From: Episyrphus balteatus
Taxonomy: Eukaryota; Arthropoda; Insecta; Diptera; Syrphidae
Length of the DNA stretch: 64,000 nucleotides
Assembly (NCBI RefSeq): GCF_945859705.1
Contig: NC_079135.1
Span: 80,732,253 to 80,796,252 of the forward strand
Direction of reading: 5' to 3'
A model generated the notes under the pieces. It saw only the letters and a list, made by a program, of their open reading frames with translations. It made no database searches and was not told where the DNA came from. Positions 1 through 11,152 of the stretch are shown piece by piece (within the stretch, counting starts at the first letter, position 1; every line of letters starts with the position of its first letter). The position numbers were made by a program, and so were the translations under genes.

Positions 1-255
1 ATGTGTGTGTATGGGTGCCGTGAAATAACGCCGAGCGAAATAACGCCGAATTCCAAAATTCGGCGTTATTTCACTTTCAAAAGCGAAATAAGGCCGAATT
101 TCAACATTCGGGCTTATTTCACAATGACAAAGTGAAATAACGCCGATTCGGCATTATTTCACTTTTTCGGTGAGGCAAATCCTGCTAAGTGGAGCTTAGG
201 AAAAATTGCAATGTAACCACCTGTAGTCAGTTTGGTATTGAAATGCCATATTCTT

Positions 256-1140
256 GGCAAAGGGACATAAGGCCCATGGACATAACAGCCACTTTATATT
301 TGTGGACTTAAGTCCCAATTGAGTGAGACATAAGTTCCAAATTAATTGTCAAACTCAGGTTGGACATAAGACCCACAAATAACGTTATGTCTCACTAACG
401 AAGAATTCACAAATTATAAAATTATTTCCCAACTGGATTTGGGATAGTTACAAAATTCGATTTTGCACTTATGTCCCACCCTATTGGCACATACGCCTAT
501 CCAATAGTGTATCCAAAGCAGGACAGCATGTCCCCAGCCTACAAACATACTTCACTATTTATACGCTTAAGTCCTGTTTGTGTTATAACTTATCAAACGC
601 GAAGCGGAAAAAAATTTGCTTACATGAGAATATTTTTAATTTTCGGAACCCAAACGCGAAGCGGAAAAAAATTTTGCCCACGGGAAAATCAATTTTGAGG
701 TGTGAAAATAAAAATTCGCGCGAATTTTTTATTTTATATATTCTCATGTAAGCAAATTTTTTTCCGCTTTGCCTTCCACCAATTAAAACAGGTGGGGTTT
801 ATTCGTTTCTTATCTTTGTATTGTGATGACCGCCCTATTTGCGAGATAATTTTCAAAATGACCCGCGCTTATCATGCGAGGTTGGTTGTATTCAAAGTTT
901 CTTTTTCATTTAAAGAATCTGAAACAAAACGCGAATAAAATAGAACAAAAGTTATACATTATTATTTAATATTTCGAAAAGTGTGGGGCTTATGTCCCAG
1001 TTAAATAAAAAATATGTTGGGCTAATGTCTCACTCAAGTGGGATATAATTCTTAAATTAAATGTCGTCCCACTCAAGTGGAACATAACTCCCAAAAATAA
1101 AGAGTGGGCGTTATGTCCTTGGGTCTTATGTCCCTGCGCC
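256..1140. mobile_element. Inner inverted-repeat layer of FB-1 (second word set)
   Basis: Inside FB-1, a second pair of inverted ends starts GGCAAAGGGACATAAG at 256 and finishes CTTATGTCCCTGCGCC at 1140. Beyond them the word GGACATAAGTCCCA recurs in both orientations (about 300-400 and 985-1135). The ends resemble the GGTGCAGGG termini of the related foldbacks at 31,392 and 46,686. I could not find a convincing target duplication, so this is either an old nested insertion or an earlier terminal layer of the same element. Confidence 0.55.
596..790. repeat. Conserved foldback core, copy 1
   Basis: This segment contains CGCGAAGCGGAAAAAAATTTGC, split here by spacing variants, then GAGGTGTGAAAATAAAAATT, TCGCGCGAATTTTTT and an inverted TTTTTTTCCGC half. 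Near-identical blocks occur at 40,441-40,600 and 47,122-47,172. Those lie inside two other foldbacks whose terminal words differ from FB-1. The frames across it are short and look non-coding. Confidence 0.75.
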
Positions 1141-1548
1141 ACATTTTTATCACATCTTGAAACTTATCTAGGTTAATGAATAATTAAGAGGCATATAAGA
1201 AATAAGAGCCAAAACTTTTTTGGAACCTATACCTCGATGGGATGGACATAAGTCCCAAATTGGTATGGGAGCCATTGTGCCCAAATAAATTTGGGACTTA
1301 TATGCCTTTGAAAATAAGAAAAAGGGTAACATACCGGTTAACTTGCGTCTACTCTTATGACTTTTCTAACATTCGGCCTTATTTCTCAGTTGGGACTCGG
1401 CGTTATTTTACTTTGCCAAAGTGCAATAAGGCCGAATGTTGAAATTCGGCGTTATTTCGCTTTTTTAAAGTGAAATAACGCCGAATTTTGGAATTCGGCG
1501 TTATTTCGCTCGGCGTTATTTCACGGCACCGTGTGTATGATTTCAAAC

Positions 1549-1587
1549 AAGGTTGAACAAGGTTGAACAAGGTTGAACAAGGTTGAA
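1549..1587. repeat. 10-bp tandem repeat (CAAGGTTGAA), about four units
   Basis: The unit CAAGGTTGAA is repeated head to tail without visible divergence, immediately downstream of the FB-1 right target duplication. Confidence 0.85.
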
Positions 1588-3424
1588 ATGAAAAAAATAT
1601 TTTTATTTTTACTTACTCGAAAAGGATTACCTGTTTTCAACGAACAGTTTTATAAGGAAGTGTTATATTACCCATAAAACAAAAATTTAGAAAAAATACA
1701 AAAATTCGCTTTTGGGTTTTTTCAAAAAAAAATGTTTGTGTTTGTCTGTGTATGTAGGTAAGTGTAAAGAACAAAGAACACAAAATGCAATTCAAGTTTT
1801 TTTTTTTCAACAAAAATATTTATCAACGGCCGTCTTTTCATCTTATTTTTTTTTAATATTGAACACCTGGTGAGAATTTTTAAAAAATCTTAAATTGCCG
1901 ATTTTCTTATAATTCAAAAACATCATCGAGTATATATTTTCAAAAAAGACTTAGATAAAATTACCAGCTCACTTTTTGAAATTTTATTTTTCAGCGTTGG
2001 TTAATATTTTCTGCCAAAAATGTGTTTTTCAAAAATTGGTTTAAGGAACAAAAAAAACAGGTCTGACGACTTTAACTTTTTTTTCTAAAAAATCTTTATT
2101 AACCATAAAATCAAATATCAAATTTCGTATGGACGTCAAAACCATTCAAACTTATGATATGTATTTTATCAACATTATAATATTATTCTTTTATTTTTCC
2201 TCCAAAAAAAACTTTGATAAGTACATGCAACCCATAGTCGTTCCTCTTTTATTTATTTATAACTAACTTGACTTGGCTTAACAAATTAATGATAAAAGTC
2301 AAAGAAACTCGCATATAAAAATATTATAAGATTATCTTTAGTTGATTCAGAAAGAGCACAGCAAATTGAATATATGTTTCTGTTTACTCTAGTTTTATTT
2401 TTATATTACAGTGAAAAACTTGGAAAAACATCAAAGTTGTGCATGAACATATTATACGAAATTTTCAAACTTTTTACAGAGGGGCACATTTTTTCCAAGT
2501 CGTTTATCGATCGATTGTCTTCTAACTTGGCGGTCATCTCTTTTCAAACGAAAATTTTATTTGGACAGATTTAAGTTATTTTTTTGTTTTTATTTTTTTT
2601 TTTTTTTGCTGAAAGCCTTATCAGTTTTAAAAACACCCCATTTATACACATTAAAAAACAGACAACCAAATCGTGCACAAGCTCATCCTATAATGTTACT
2701 TTTGCTCTTTTATAAGTCCGAGTGTCAATCTTCAATCTAAAAAGGATAACCAGATATACCTATCTATACGATTTGTAAGTACATATAAATTCTATATAGG
2801 GTTAAATTACGTTTATATCTAAAAAAAAGAAGAACTTCAGTTGATAGAACAAAAAAAAAGTAAAGGGTAAGAGACATTTTGATGGTGACTGACAGTTTTA
2901 GATGGCTAGCTAGAAGAATAATGGAGTTACGAAGTGTAATCCACGAAGGGGCAACATGAAAAGTGGATTGGAAGATGGTAAACAGAATATACCTTCTTAG
3001 ATTCGTGATGTCCTTAAAGTCAAAAGAGCTTAAAATGGACTGTCAAGATATATACAGTAGTAGAGATAATGGGTTAATGTTGCTTCAAAACATATAAGTG
3101 GATTACAAACAAGAAACTCCTTCAAAACTTTCACCTCGAAAAGTGCAGATACTGATGCGGCGTGCGCTGTGTAACGTTGCAAGTTTATTTTTGAAACATT
3201 ATTGAAAAATTGGCAAAGAGTACATCGCACAACGAACACCTTTTCTTAATCTTCATAAAAAAAAAAAAAAAAAACAGTTTCATTGATTTACACAATAAAC
3301 CAACGAATTCAACTCATTGCGCAATGAAAAAATAAATTAATATTTCAAAATAAATATTTCAACGATAGGTGGCCTTAAATATTTTGTTTATGCAATAATA
3401 TGTTATAAGCAATATTAATCTATA
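1588..3424. other. AT-rich non-coding stretch
   Basis: AT-rich with homopolymer runs. I see no exon-like GC rise, RNA gene or paired termini. Short open frames here look like chance frames. Confidence 0.5.
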
Positions 3425-4525
3425 TACAGGGTGTCCCACAGTCACCGCCCCAAATAAAAACCATGGATTCCTGAGGTCATTTTAAGTCTAAAAACTTAAG
3501 AGGTAATTTTCTCGTTTTTGTCCCGTTTTCGAGTTACCACGGTTTTTATCATTTTTGCTCTCTTGTCTTTTAACTGGCCTTATCTGTGCCCAATTACGTT
3601 TTATTCGAAATAATTTTTTTACAACCAATCAAGAATTTATTACAGTTTTAGTTTGTCTCAAAACTTTTTTTTCTACGGACAACCGTTTCTCCACAATTTT
3701 GCATCAAACACAATTTTCTTCGTTTTTTAAGTTGTTTTTTACACTTTCATATCATTTTAGTCAAAAAAACAAGTTAATGAGTATTAATTTTTTGTGCTTT
3801 TTATTAAAGCCCAGTTTATTTTCATACAAAAAATAAGTTTTATTTCATAAAAAAGGCTACTCAAAGTAATTAAAAAAAATAAACAAACTGAGTGAATTAA
3901 AAAAAAAATAATTTTTAAATACAAAATTAATTTAAATGAATTAAAAACTTTTCCTGAGCTATTGTGGTTAAGAAATTAACAAAAAGATGAGGCTCAGAAA
4001 AAGTTTTAATCCATTTAAATTAATTTTGTATTTAAAAATTATTTTTTTTTTAATTCATTCAGTTTGTTTATTTTTTTTTAATTACTTTCAGTAGCCTTTA
4101 CTATGAAATAAAACTTATTTTTTTTATGAAAATAAACTGGGCTTTAATAAAAAGCACAAAAAATTAATACTCATAAACGTGTTTTTTTGACTTAAATGAT
4201 ATGAAAGTGTAAAAAACAACTTAAAAAACAAAGAAAATTGTGTTTGATGCAAAATTGTGGAGAAACGGTTGTCCGCAGAAAAAAAGTTTTGTGACAAACT
4301 AAAACTGTACTAAATTCTAGATTGGTTGTAAAAAAAATGTTTCAAATCAAACGTAGTTTGGCAAAGATAAAGACAGATAAGGGAAAAGAGAACAAAAATC
4401 ATAAAAACCGTGGTAACTCGAAAACGGGGCGAAAACGAGAAAATTACCTCTTAAGTTTTTCGACGTAAAATGACCTCAGGAATCCATGGTTTTTGTTTGG
4501 GGCGGTGACTGTGGGACACCCTGTA
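3425..4525. mobile_element. TA-flanked foldback MITE starting CAGGGTGTCCCACAG
   Basis: The left end CAGGGTGTCCCACAGTCACC (from 3427) mirrors the right end GGTGACTGTGGGACACCCTG (to 4523). TA dinucleotides flank both. The arms are each roughly 500 bp and imperfectly paired along nearly their whole length, with the turn near 3975. The TA target and the terminal motif fit a non-autonomous Tc1/mariner-type element. No transposase is present. A truncated copy of the left arm is at 56,053-56,405. Confidence 0.85.
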
Positions 4526-4670
4526 TACATAAAAATTAAATGCTGTTCGTTAGTCTCGCTAAAACTCGAGAACGGCTTGACAAATTTTCCTAATTTTGGT
4601 CTTGAATTATTGGTGGAAGTCCAGGGAAGGTTTAAAAGGTCATACCATACTCCTAGCCTTAATAGTTAGG

Positions 4671-6180
4671 GTGGTCCAACAAAAATATTTTTTTTTAACG
4701 ATTCTTTTAAATTTTGTGTGCATATCAGTATTAGGTAGGTCTAAGATTCGGTCAAAATCTATTTTTCACACACAATGGTTAGATTGGTCCAATAATTTGT
4801 TTTTTATTTTGAAAATAATGAGATTATCAAATTAAATTCTTCACATAATTTTTTTTTAATTTCCGAATGATTAATAAATCAATAAATGGAAGCAAAAATC
4901 ATTAAAAAAAAAAATAGAACAAAAAAGGGCAAATTAATTATAAATGTACACTTCGCGTCACTTGAATAGAAACAACATTTTTTCTTTAGAAAATAGCGAT
5001 TGGCGCTTTGGTGAGGTAACTTAGTAGATTTTTGGTTTTGCATTTTCAAAGAGGAACTTTTAACAAACAATGTTGTAAAAACATAAAACCCAAAACATAA
5101 ACCGTATGGCTTCTAGTTGCGTTTTTTCGCATTACCTCACAAAAAACAGTGTTTTTTTGCGTCACTTGAATAGAAACAAGCTCTTAAATTAGATAAAAAT
5201 GATGAAAAATCATGGAAAACACTAATTATAGTAAAGCAATATTAAGGTTTGACATTATTTGCACATTATAACCAATTATGGGCTACGAGCTACCAATAGG
5301 CACCACAGAAAATGCATAAATAGAATTTAACATTGAAAATGCACTTCTACTGTACACAATCGTGGACCTAATTGGAGAAAGTGATAAAAGTGTTTGGTAA
5401 CTTATTACAAATTAAGAAAATGACATTTTCTACAATTTAAGGATTGAATAAGTGAAATAAACTTTCGTTTTTATCCGGAATGCATCTGTTTTGTTTTTAT
5501 TGCGTTGTTTTTTCTTGAACAATCCTTGTGCAATCTCTAAGACGGTTGTTCTTCCACGTTCCTAAACTTGTCAAGAGCTTCTACCATTATTTCTTTGTAA
5601 AAGTAAGCATCTGTTTTTGAAGCGAAAAGCTTCAATTTTGCTATTGCACATCATAAAAACAAAGCGTATTACTATAACACATTTTAGTGCCCTTTATTGG
5701 CGATGCGATAAAGGTTATTCTTTTACAAACCAATGAAATAGGGCTAATATTAACGTGGTCCATCTGAGTTGGTATGTTTTCCTTTAAAAAACCACTCTTT
5801 ATCTCACTACTTTTCAGTTCGAATGCAACTATAAAATAGTTAACTTTTTTGTAATCTTAGTACAACTTAAAATGTTGTTATTTTGCATTTTGAGGCTTTT
5901 TAATGTTGTGCAGCCATACGGTTTATGTTTTGGGTTTTTTGTTTTTACAACATTGTTTGTTAAAAGTTCCTCTTTGAAAATGCAAAACCAAAAATCTACT
6001 AAGTTACCTCACCAAAGCGCCAATCGCTATTTTCTAAAGAAAAAATGTTGTTTCTATTCAAGTGACGCGAAGTGTATTTGCCTAAACTACAAAACCATTA
6101 GGGTGGGCCAACAATTTTTTTAGGAACGATTGTTATGAAATTTTGTGTGCATATCAGGTAGGTCTAAGGTTCGGCAAAAA
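4671..6180. repeat. Foldback with flanking direct repeats
   Basis: Arms at 4951-5115 and about 5905-6072 are inverted copies, both carrying GCGTCACTTGAATAGAAACA or its complement. The same TGCGTCACTTGAATAGAAACA word also occurs once more at about 5158. The sequence around 4671-4760 (AGGGTGGTCCAAC, GTGTGCATATCAG, TAGGTCTAAG) is repeated directly at 6099-6180. Open frames in both arms encode the same peptide only because the DNA is an inverted repeat. I could not fix the class. Confidence 0.65.
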
Positions 6181-7139
6181 TCTATTTTGAATACTCCAAA
6201 CAAATTGTTATTATTATTTTTTGGAATGATTTTAATTAAATTTTAGGTGTTTTTATAACTGAAGAACGGCTGAACCGATTTAGTTGAAAATTGGTGGAGA
6301 GGTATGTTAGCACCAGGAGAAGGATACAGGATACTTACAAAAACTGCATTGTTAATGCATTTTGTTGCGCACTAGGCACACAAGAATTTCGCATCTTATG
6401 CATCCAAATAAAATACCCATCCACCAAAAAAAAACATTTTTTGTAATAACCCAAATTTACCACGTCCATCATGTGCATTTTGTTTAAAAACAAGCAAAAG
6501 CATCATTTAAAAAAAATTCTGAACTTATGGCACATGAACTTTTGGACGCTCGACCTTATGACACCAAAACCAAAACAATCTGACTTCGCTTAAAACATTG
6601 TTATCACACGGTAAAGAAGTTTTTGGTGACAGAATGGCATTTTCAACGTCTTTTATGGGTCAATCTGGGATTTAAAGTGAAATTCTCAGAATGGGCCTGT
6701 TTTCTTTTAGTGCATTTTTTCTTCTGACTGCCCATTCTTACCAAATTTTGGGTAGCATACGTTTTTTTTGTGTTTTCTTATTTGGTAATCAATAGTTTTG
6801 CACTTTTTTACGATCGGAGCCAAAATAAGTTCAACATTTTGATACATGCTGTAAAATGCATTACCTTACCTTACCAACATTGAAAAACAACGTTTGTCAA
6901 AATACTTTTTCCACTCAGAAATTCGCACTGCTAACACAAAAATGGCAACGCCGAAGCATAATACCCATATAAATGACCGTTTACTTGGATCTTTTAACAT
7001 TAACCGTTATAGATTATTCTCATCAGATCGAGAAATGTTCATTTTGTCAAAATACTTATTCCGACTATTGTATATTTATTATTCTAATTTCCTCATTATT
7101 TGCTCTGAGGCTGGACAACGTTCGCCAGGTCCGCTAGTT
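6181..7139 (+). mobile_element. Possible Helitron-like element, 3' end GGTCCGCTAG|T
   Basis: The segment ends in a short GGAC/GTCC stem (about 7113-7132) followed by CGCTAGT. This matches the CTAG-T 3' ends with a subterminal hairpin known for Helitrons. The 6640-7085 part recurs inverted and diverged at 41,100-41,650, including AAAATGCATTACCTTACCTT and TTTTGTCAAAATACTT. The 5' boundary is not defined and no Rep/helicase coding is seen. Confidence 0.35.
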
Positions 7140-8091
7140 TAGAAATAAATAATAAGCACTAAATGTAAAAAGAAGGCATACCTATCAGTTTTCAATAATA
7201 AATCAAGTTCGCTACTCAGCTCTTTTGTTTGAGAAATCTTAATTCATTCATCTTAATCAAAGCATAAAGGTTTTTGTTTGCGAAAAATAATAATATTATC
7301 ACTCTTTCCCTTCCTTTCACTGCAATATTTATACATGGTAAACTTGAAGTTTGTCAGAGTTGGCAACATTAAATTTTTAACCAAAATGATAACTTAACTA
7401 TATCCATTATTTCAAAGTCAATAAATTAGAATACCATTATCAATCATGCAAACTGCACATTTAGTAAAACATATTTAAATTGACAATTTGTGCAAACATT
7501 TTGTTTAACATAAACTCTAGATGGGATGATACATTATATTTTATATGTATATAACTCTTCGTCATAAGAATTAACAAGTTTACTTTTTAATTTAAATAAC
7601 TAAACCAACAATCATTTATGCTTTGCCTTGTGTGAGAAGTGCATGTCGGAAACTAATGTTCGTGAGAGTATTGTTTGCTTTGTATTGTTTGTTGCAGATA
7701 ATAGTACATACAAATTAAAAGTAAATGTGTAGGTAATCAGAAATTAAGTGGGTAACCAATTGAGTAATAAGACTCATACATTAGGCAAATATTAAACCAA
7801 TTATGTATACGTTCTTTCAAATAAATCGATATATGTAAAAATTTTAGGTATTGCGGTAAAAATAATACTATGTAATAATTTATGTTGCAAACTATCATAA
7901 TATATTATCAATCTAAAATTTATTTCAACTACTGTATTTACATATGTCCTTTTTGCTTGAGGGGAATTCGCACTCGTACTCTCTACTAACAAAATGTTTT
8001 CTTCTCGTTTTGGACTTTTATATTTATTTCTTTTTGTAATTTTTATTTTTAAGATGTCGGCAGAAGCAAAAATTTTCTTTGGCCGATACTT
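7140..8091. other. AT-rich stretch with no recognised feature
   Basis: I see no paired termini, splice-bounded frame or RNA gene. The sequence looks low-copy relative to the rest of the window, so it may be intronic or intergenic host DNA. Confidence 0.45.
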
Positions 8092-8374
8092 TAAGAGCCC
8101 CCGCACACTACAAACTTTCTATCGGCCGATAGTTTAGTCGGGTTGGGCTCCTAGTGTGCGCACAGGCAGCCGACTAAACAGTCTGGTCGCTAGGAAATAT
8201 TTTAGTTTGAAGGCAATTGTGTAGCAAAACAAACTTTTTTTTCGATCAAACAAACTTTTTGATCGGCCCATACTTAATCGTTGTAGTGTGCGCACTCTCA
8301 TACATTTTCTTTCTGATTAAGAGGCCGACTAAACTGTCGGCCGATTGAAAGTTTGTAGTGTGCGGGGGCTCTAA
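8092..8374. mobile_element. Harbinger-like MITE (GAGCCCCCGCACACTACAAAC), copy 1
   Basis: Termini GAGCCCCCGCACACTACAAA (from 8095) and its complement (to 8371) are flanked by TAA on both sides, as in PIF/Harbinger (TWA) insertions. The subterminal word GGCCGATAGTTTAGTCGG and its complement repeat inside. A second copy lies at 26,019-26,680. No coding capacity. Confidence 0.85.
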
Positions 8375-10532
8375 AAATACTTACAGCGAAAACGTATGGT
8401 TAAAACTTAAAATTAAAATAAAAATTAAATTAAAGAAAGAAGGTCGAAAATTAACACAAAAAGCTATTATTAGGAGAGGTTTTAAAGGCGGGTTTACCCG
8501 TATTAAAATCAAAGGAAGAATTGGTTTGAATTGACACTGACCATAGTTAGTACAATAAAGTTGTACAAATAGAGAAAAGAATTTTGAGGATTGTTGTTTA
8601 GGAAGATTTCTCACAGAAAGGTCGAGAAATGAATCTTAAGCCTACGCAGATCAAGCTAAATTGTAGGTGACATTTTTTCTCTCCGTTTTTCTTCCCTTTT
8701 TTTTGTGTACTTAATTGTAACAGATACAAAATGTACAGCTGAAATTCTTCAACAAATTTTGGTCGTGCTAAATTTTTGAGAGAATTTCGTGTGGGAAACA
8801 AAAAACTTAGCTCGATCTACGTACTATCTTAATAAAAATTAGTTGAGGTGCAAAGATAATAGATGTGTTTTATTTTCCTCGTGATCCAGATCAGATCATT
8901 GTTTTCATTAGCTTTACAACAAAAGTAGGATTTTGTTTTGTTATTGTTTCGCAAATAAATTGATGATCTGATCCAGATCACGAGGAAAATAAAACACAGC
9001 TAATATCAGAACGTACTTGCGAGAAAAGGTAATAGTATTATATTATTAGTTTTAATGACATTCAGTTCCCAAAATTGAATTTATATGAAACCTATTGGTA
9101 TGCAAATGAATGAGAACGATGATGAATAATTTTCCAATATATTTTTTGTTTTCATGTCCAAAGGTTAATCCTTCAAGATTATTCGATAAACTTTATAAGC
9201 TGGGAATAATAACTCAGATAAAAAAAAGTTGTGCAAGAAACAGTTGAAATTAAATTAAGTGCACAACTTATTCATTCGTACTTGCTTTTATGGCTAAGAA
9301 AACAGTAATTTTTTATGAAAAAAATTATAAAAGAATAATTTTAATTTATAATTTTTTTAAAGAAAAATAAAAGTTTAAAAATAAAATAAAAAAAAACCTT
9401 TTTTGTTTTTACCAATCTGATTTTTGTACAAAAAAGAATTTTTAGAAAAAAAAAAAAAAAATATAAACAAACTCTGAATTTTCTTTAAAGAAAGAGTGAT
9501 CCGTAATATTCTGAGAATAGACGTTAAAATACCCATACCTGGCTGATTTTGTGGAATCTATTTTTAATTTTCATATTTCGTCTACACATTAGTATACATG
9601 AATTTCTTCTCACATTTTTTTACATGTGATCATACTTTTCGAGATAGTTTAGATGCACTTTAAAGTTTCATTACATTACATCATTGTTAAACATAATATT
9701 GCAGCCATAAGATGTGTTAATTGGTTCAATTTTATATTAATAAGTGAAAAGTAATATTTTTTTTAGTAAATTTTCAACAAGAATAAAACTTATTTGATTA
9801 TGAAAGTGTTCAGTTTCGAATGAAGATTTAATAGGGCCTGTCTTAGTAGATTTTATGTGAAGGAAAAGATGTAAGATAAATGCACACAGTAAATGACATC
9901 TAAACAAAGACATATTATAACCTATACCATGTGTTTTCACAGGTATTATACATACACTATACACATCGAAATACTTAAAGAAGCTTCACAGAAAAAAAAA
10001 AACTTGAAAATAAAATCAATTTATCCAACTGTTTATTTTCCCACAATTATTTAAAACTTTTCAAACCACTAATGACGGAGTCTCTACACCAAGAACATAA
10101 AATTTATTCTTATTAGTCTTTGCAACAAGGATTAAAGTTCTTATTAGTTTCTTTAATAATCTGTTTGGAGTTTAATAATATAGCTTCTAGTGGTTTAAGA
10201 AAGGATTGGTGCAGTGGTTTTTCTTGTATCGTTAACTATATATATTTGCACAAATTCTTGGTATAGAACAGAAAAGCTCTTAATTTAACTTGTAATAATC
10301 ACTTGCAAGACAAAAACATAGTTATTGAGCTTTAGTAATTGAAAACTAAGTGATTTTATTTTTCCATAGACAACAAAGTGTATACAATAAGTTTAGCGGT
10401 TAATCTTAAAATCTTTTTTTTTTTACTTTAAAATATTTCTATGTTAATATAAAAATTATGATATCCAAAGATTGCCGTCGTTCATTGTTCAAAAAGGATT
10501 GCTCTACAAGATCTTTAAGCAATATATTAATC
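8375..10532. other. AT-rich stretch, mostly featureless
   Basis: Apart from the small inverted repeat at 8865-8997 I see only A/T runs, such as poly-A near 9450. No exon-like segment was found. Confidence 0.45.
8865..8997. repeat. 133-bp inverted repeat
   Basis: GTGTTTTATTTTCCTCGTGA at 8865 pairs with TCACGAGGAAAATAAAACAC ending at 8997. The arms are about 35 bp with two mismatches, around the internal palindrome GATCCAGATC. It could be a small MITE or an extruding hairpin. Confidence 0.8.
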
Positions 10533-11150
10533 CAGTCAAATAAGGGTTCAACCTCGGAACGAATGCTAATAGAAATTTTTTTGCTCAATACCTTCGTTTT
10601 GGCATTCTATAACATACGTCAAAAGTATAGAAAAATCTCATGTTCGCAAGTCACGATTTAAGGCTTAAACCGCGAAATTTAGATTTTTGAAATAAGCAAT
10701 AAAAGACAATGGTATTATATGCACATATGATACATGATTTCGAGGTATTTTTTAATGCTGAATCTAAAATCAAGGAAATCTGACGTCTCTAAAAAAAGTT
10801 ATATCTGTCTTTCATCTGTCAACCCATATTATTATAAAAGTTGCAAACTTACTACCGAAAACCCCTTAAAAGTTATGGTAGAACAACCAAATTTTGCATG
10901 GAGGTTTTCATATCCATTATCATTAAGAATCAAAACAATGCAATGAAAAAAACATTCATATCTATGAAAAAAAATGGTATTTTTTGAGAAAAGGGGGGAA
11001 TTTTGGAATTTTTTCCATTTAAATGCGGACATGAGATTTTTCTAGACTTTTGAGATATGTTATAGAATGCCAAAACAAAGGTATTGAGCAAAAAAAATTT
11101 CTATTAGCATTCATTCCGAGATCTACCCCTTTTTTAACCTTATTTGACTG
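10533..11150. mobile_element. Foldback family A, copy 1 (CAGTCAAATAAGG termini)
   Basis: CAGTCAAATAAGG at 10,533 and CCTTATTTGACTG ending at 11,150 bound ~125-bp inverted arms. The arms contain AATACCTTTGTTTTGGCATTC and GCGGACATGAGATTTTTCT or their complements. TA follows on the right. The left flank reads AATC in both this copy and the one at 42,901. The middle is shared with that copy, but the differences change amino acids freely, so it is not coding. Confidence 0.8.
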
Positions 11151-11152
11151 TA

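Larger units (their letters stand above)
5..1539. mobile_element. Foldback element FB-1 with 9-bp target duplication
   Basis: Inverted termini begin GGTGCCGTGAAATAACG at 14 and end in its complement at 1530. They are flanked by a perfect 9-bp direct repeat GTGTGTATG at 5-13 and 1531-1539. Each terminal ~170 bp is a run of short palindromes on the words AAATAACGCCGAA and AAATAAGGCCGAA in alternating orientation. No transposase frame is visible. The long structured termini and 9-bp duplication suggest a non-autonomous foldback or Mutator-like element. That class assignment is an inference. Confidence 0.85.

Noticed and set aside
4879..6123. Identical peptides from 4.9-5.0 kb (minus) and 5.9-6.1 kb (plus)
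   Set aside because: They are two arms of one inverted repeat, with no domain or splice structure.
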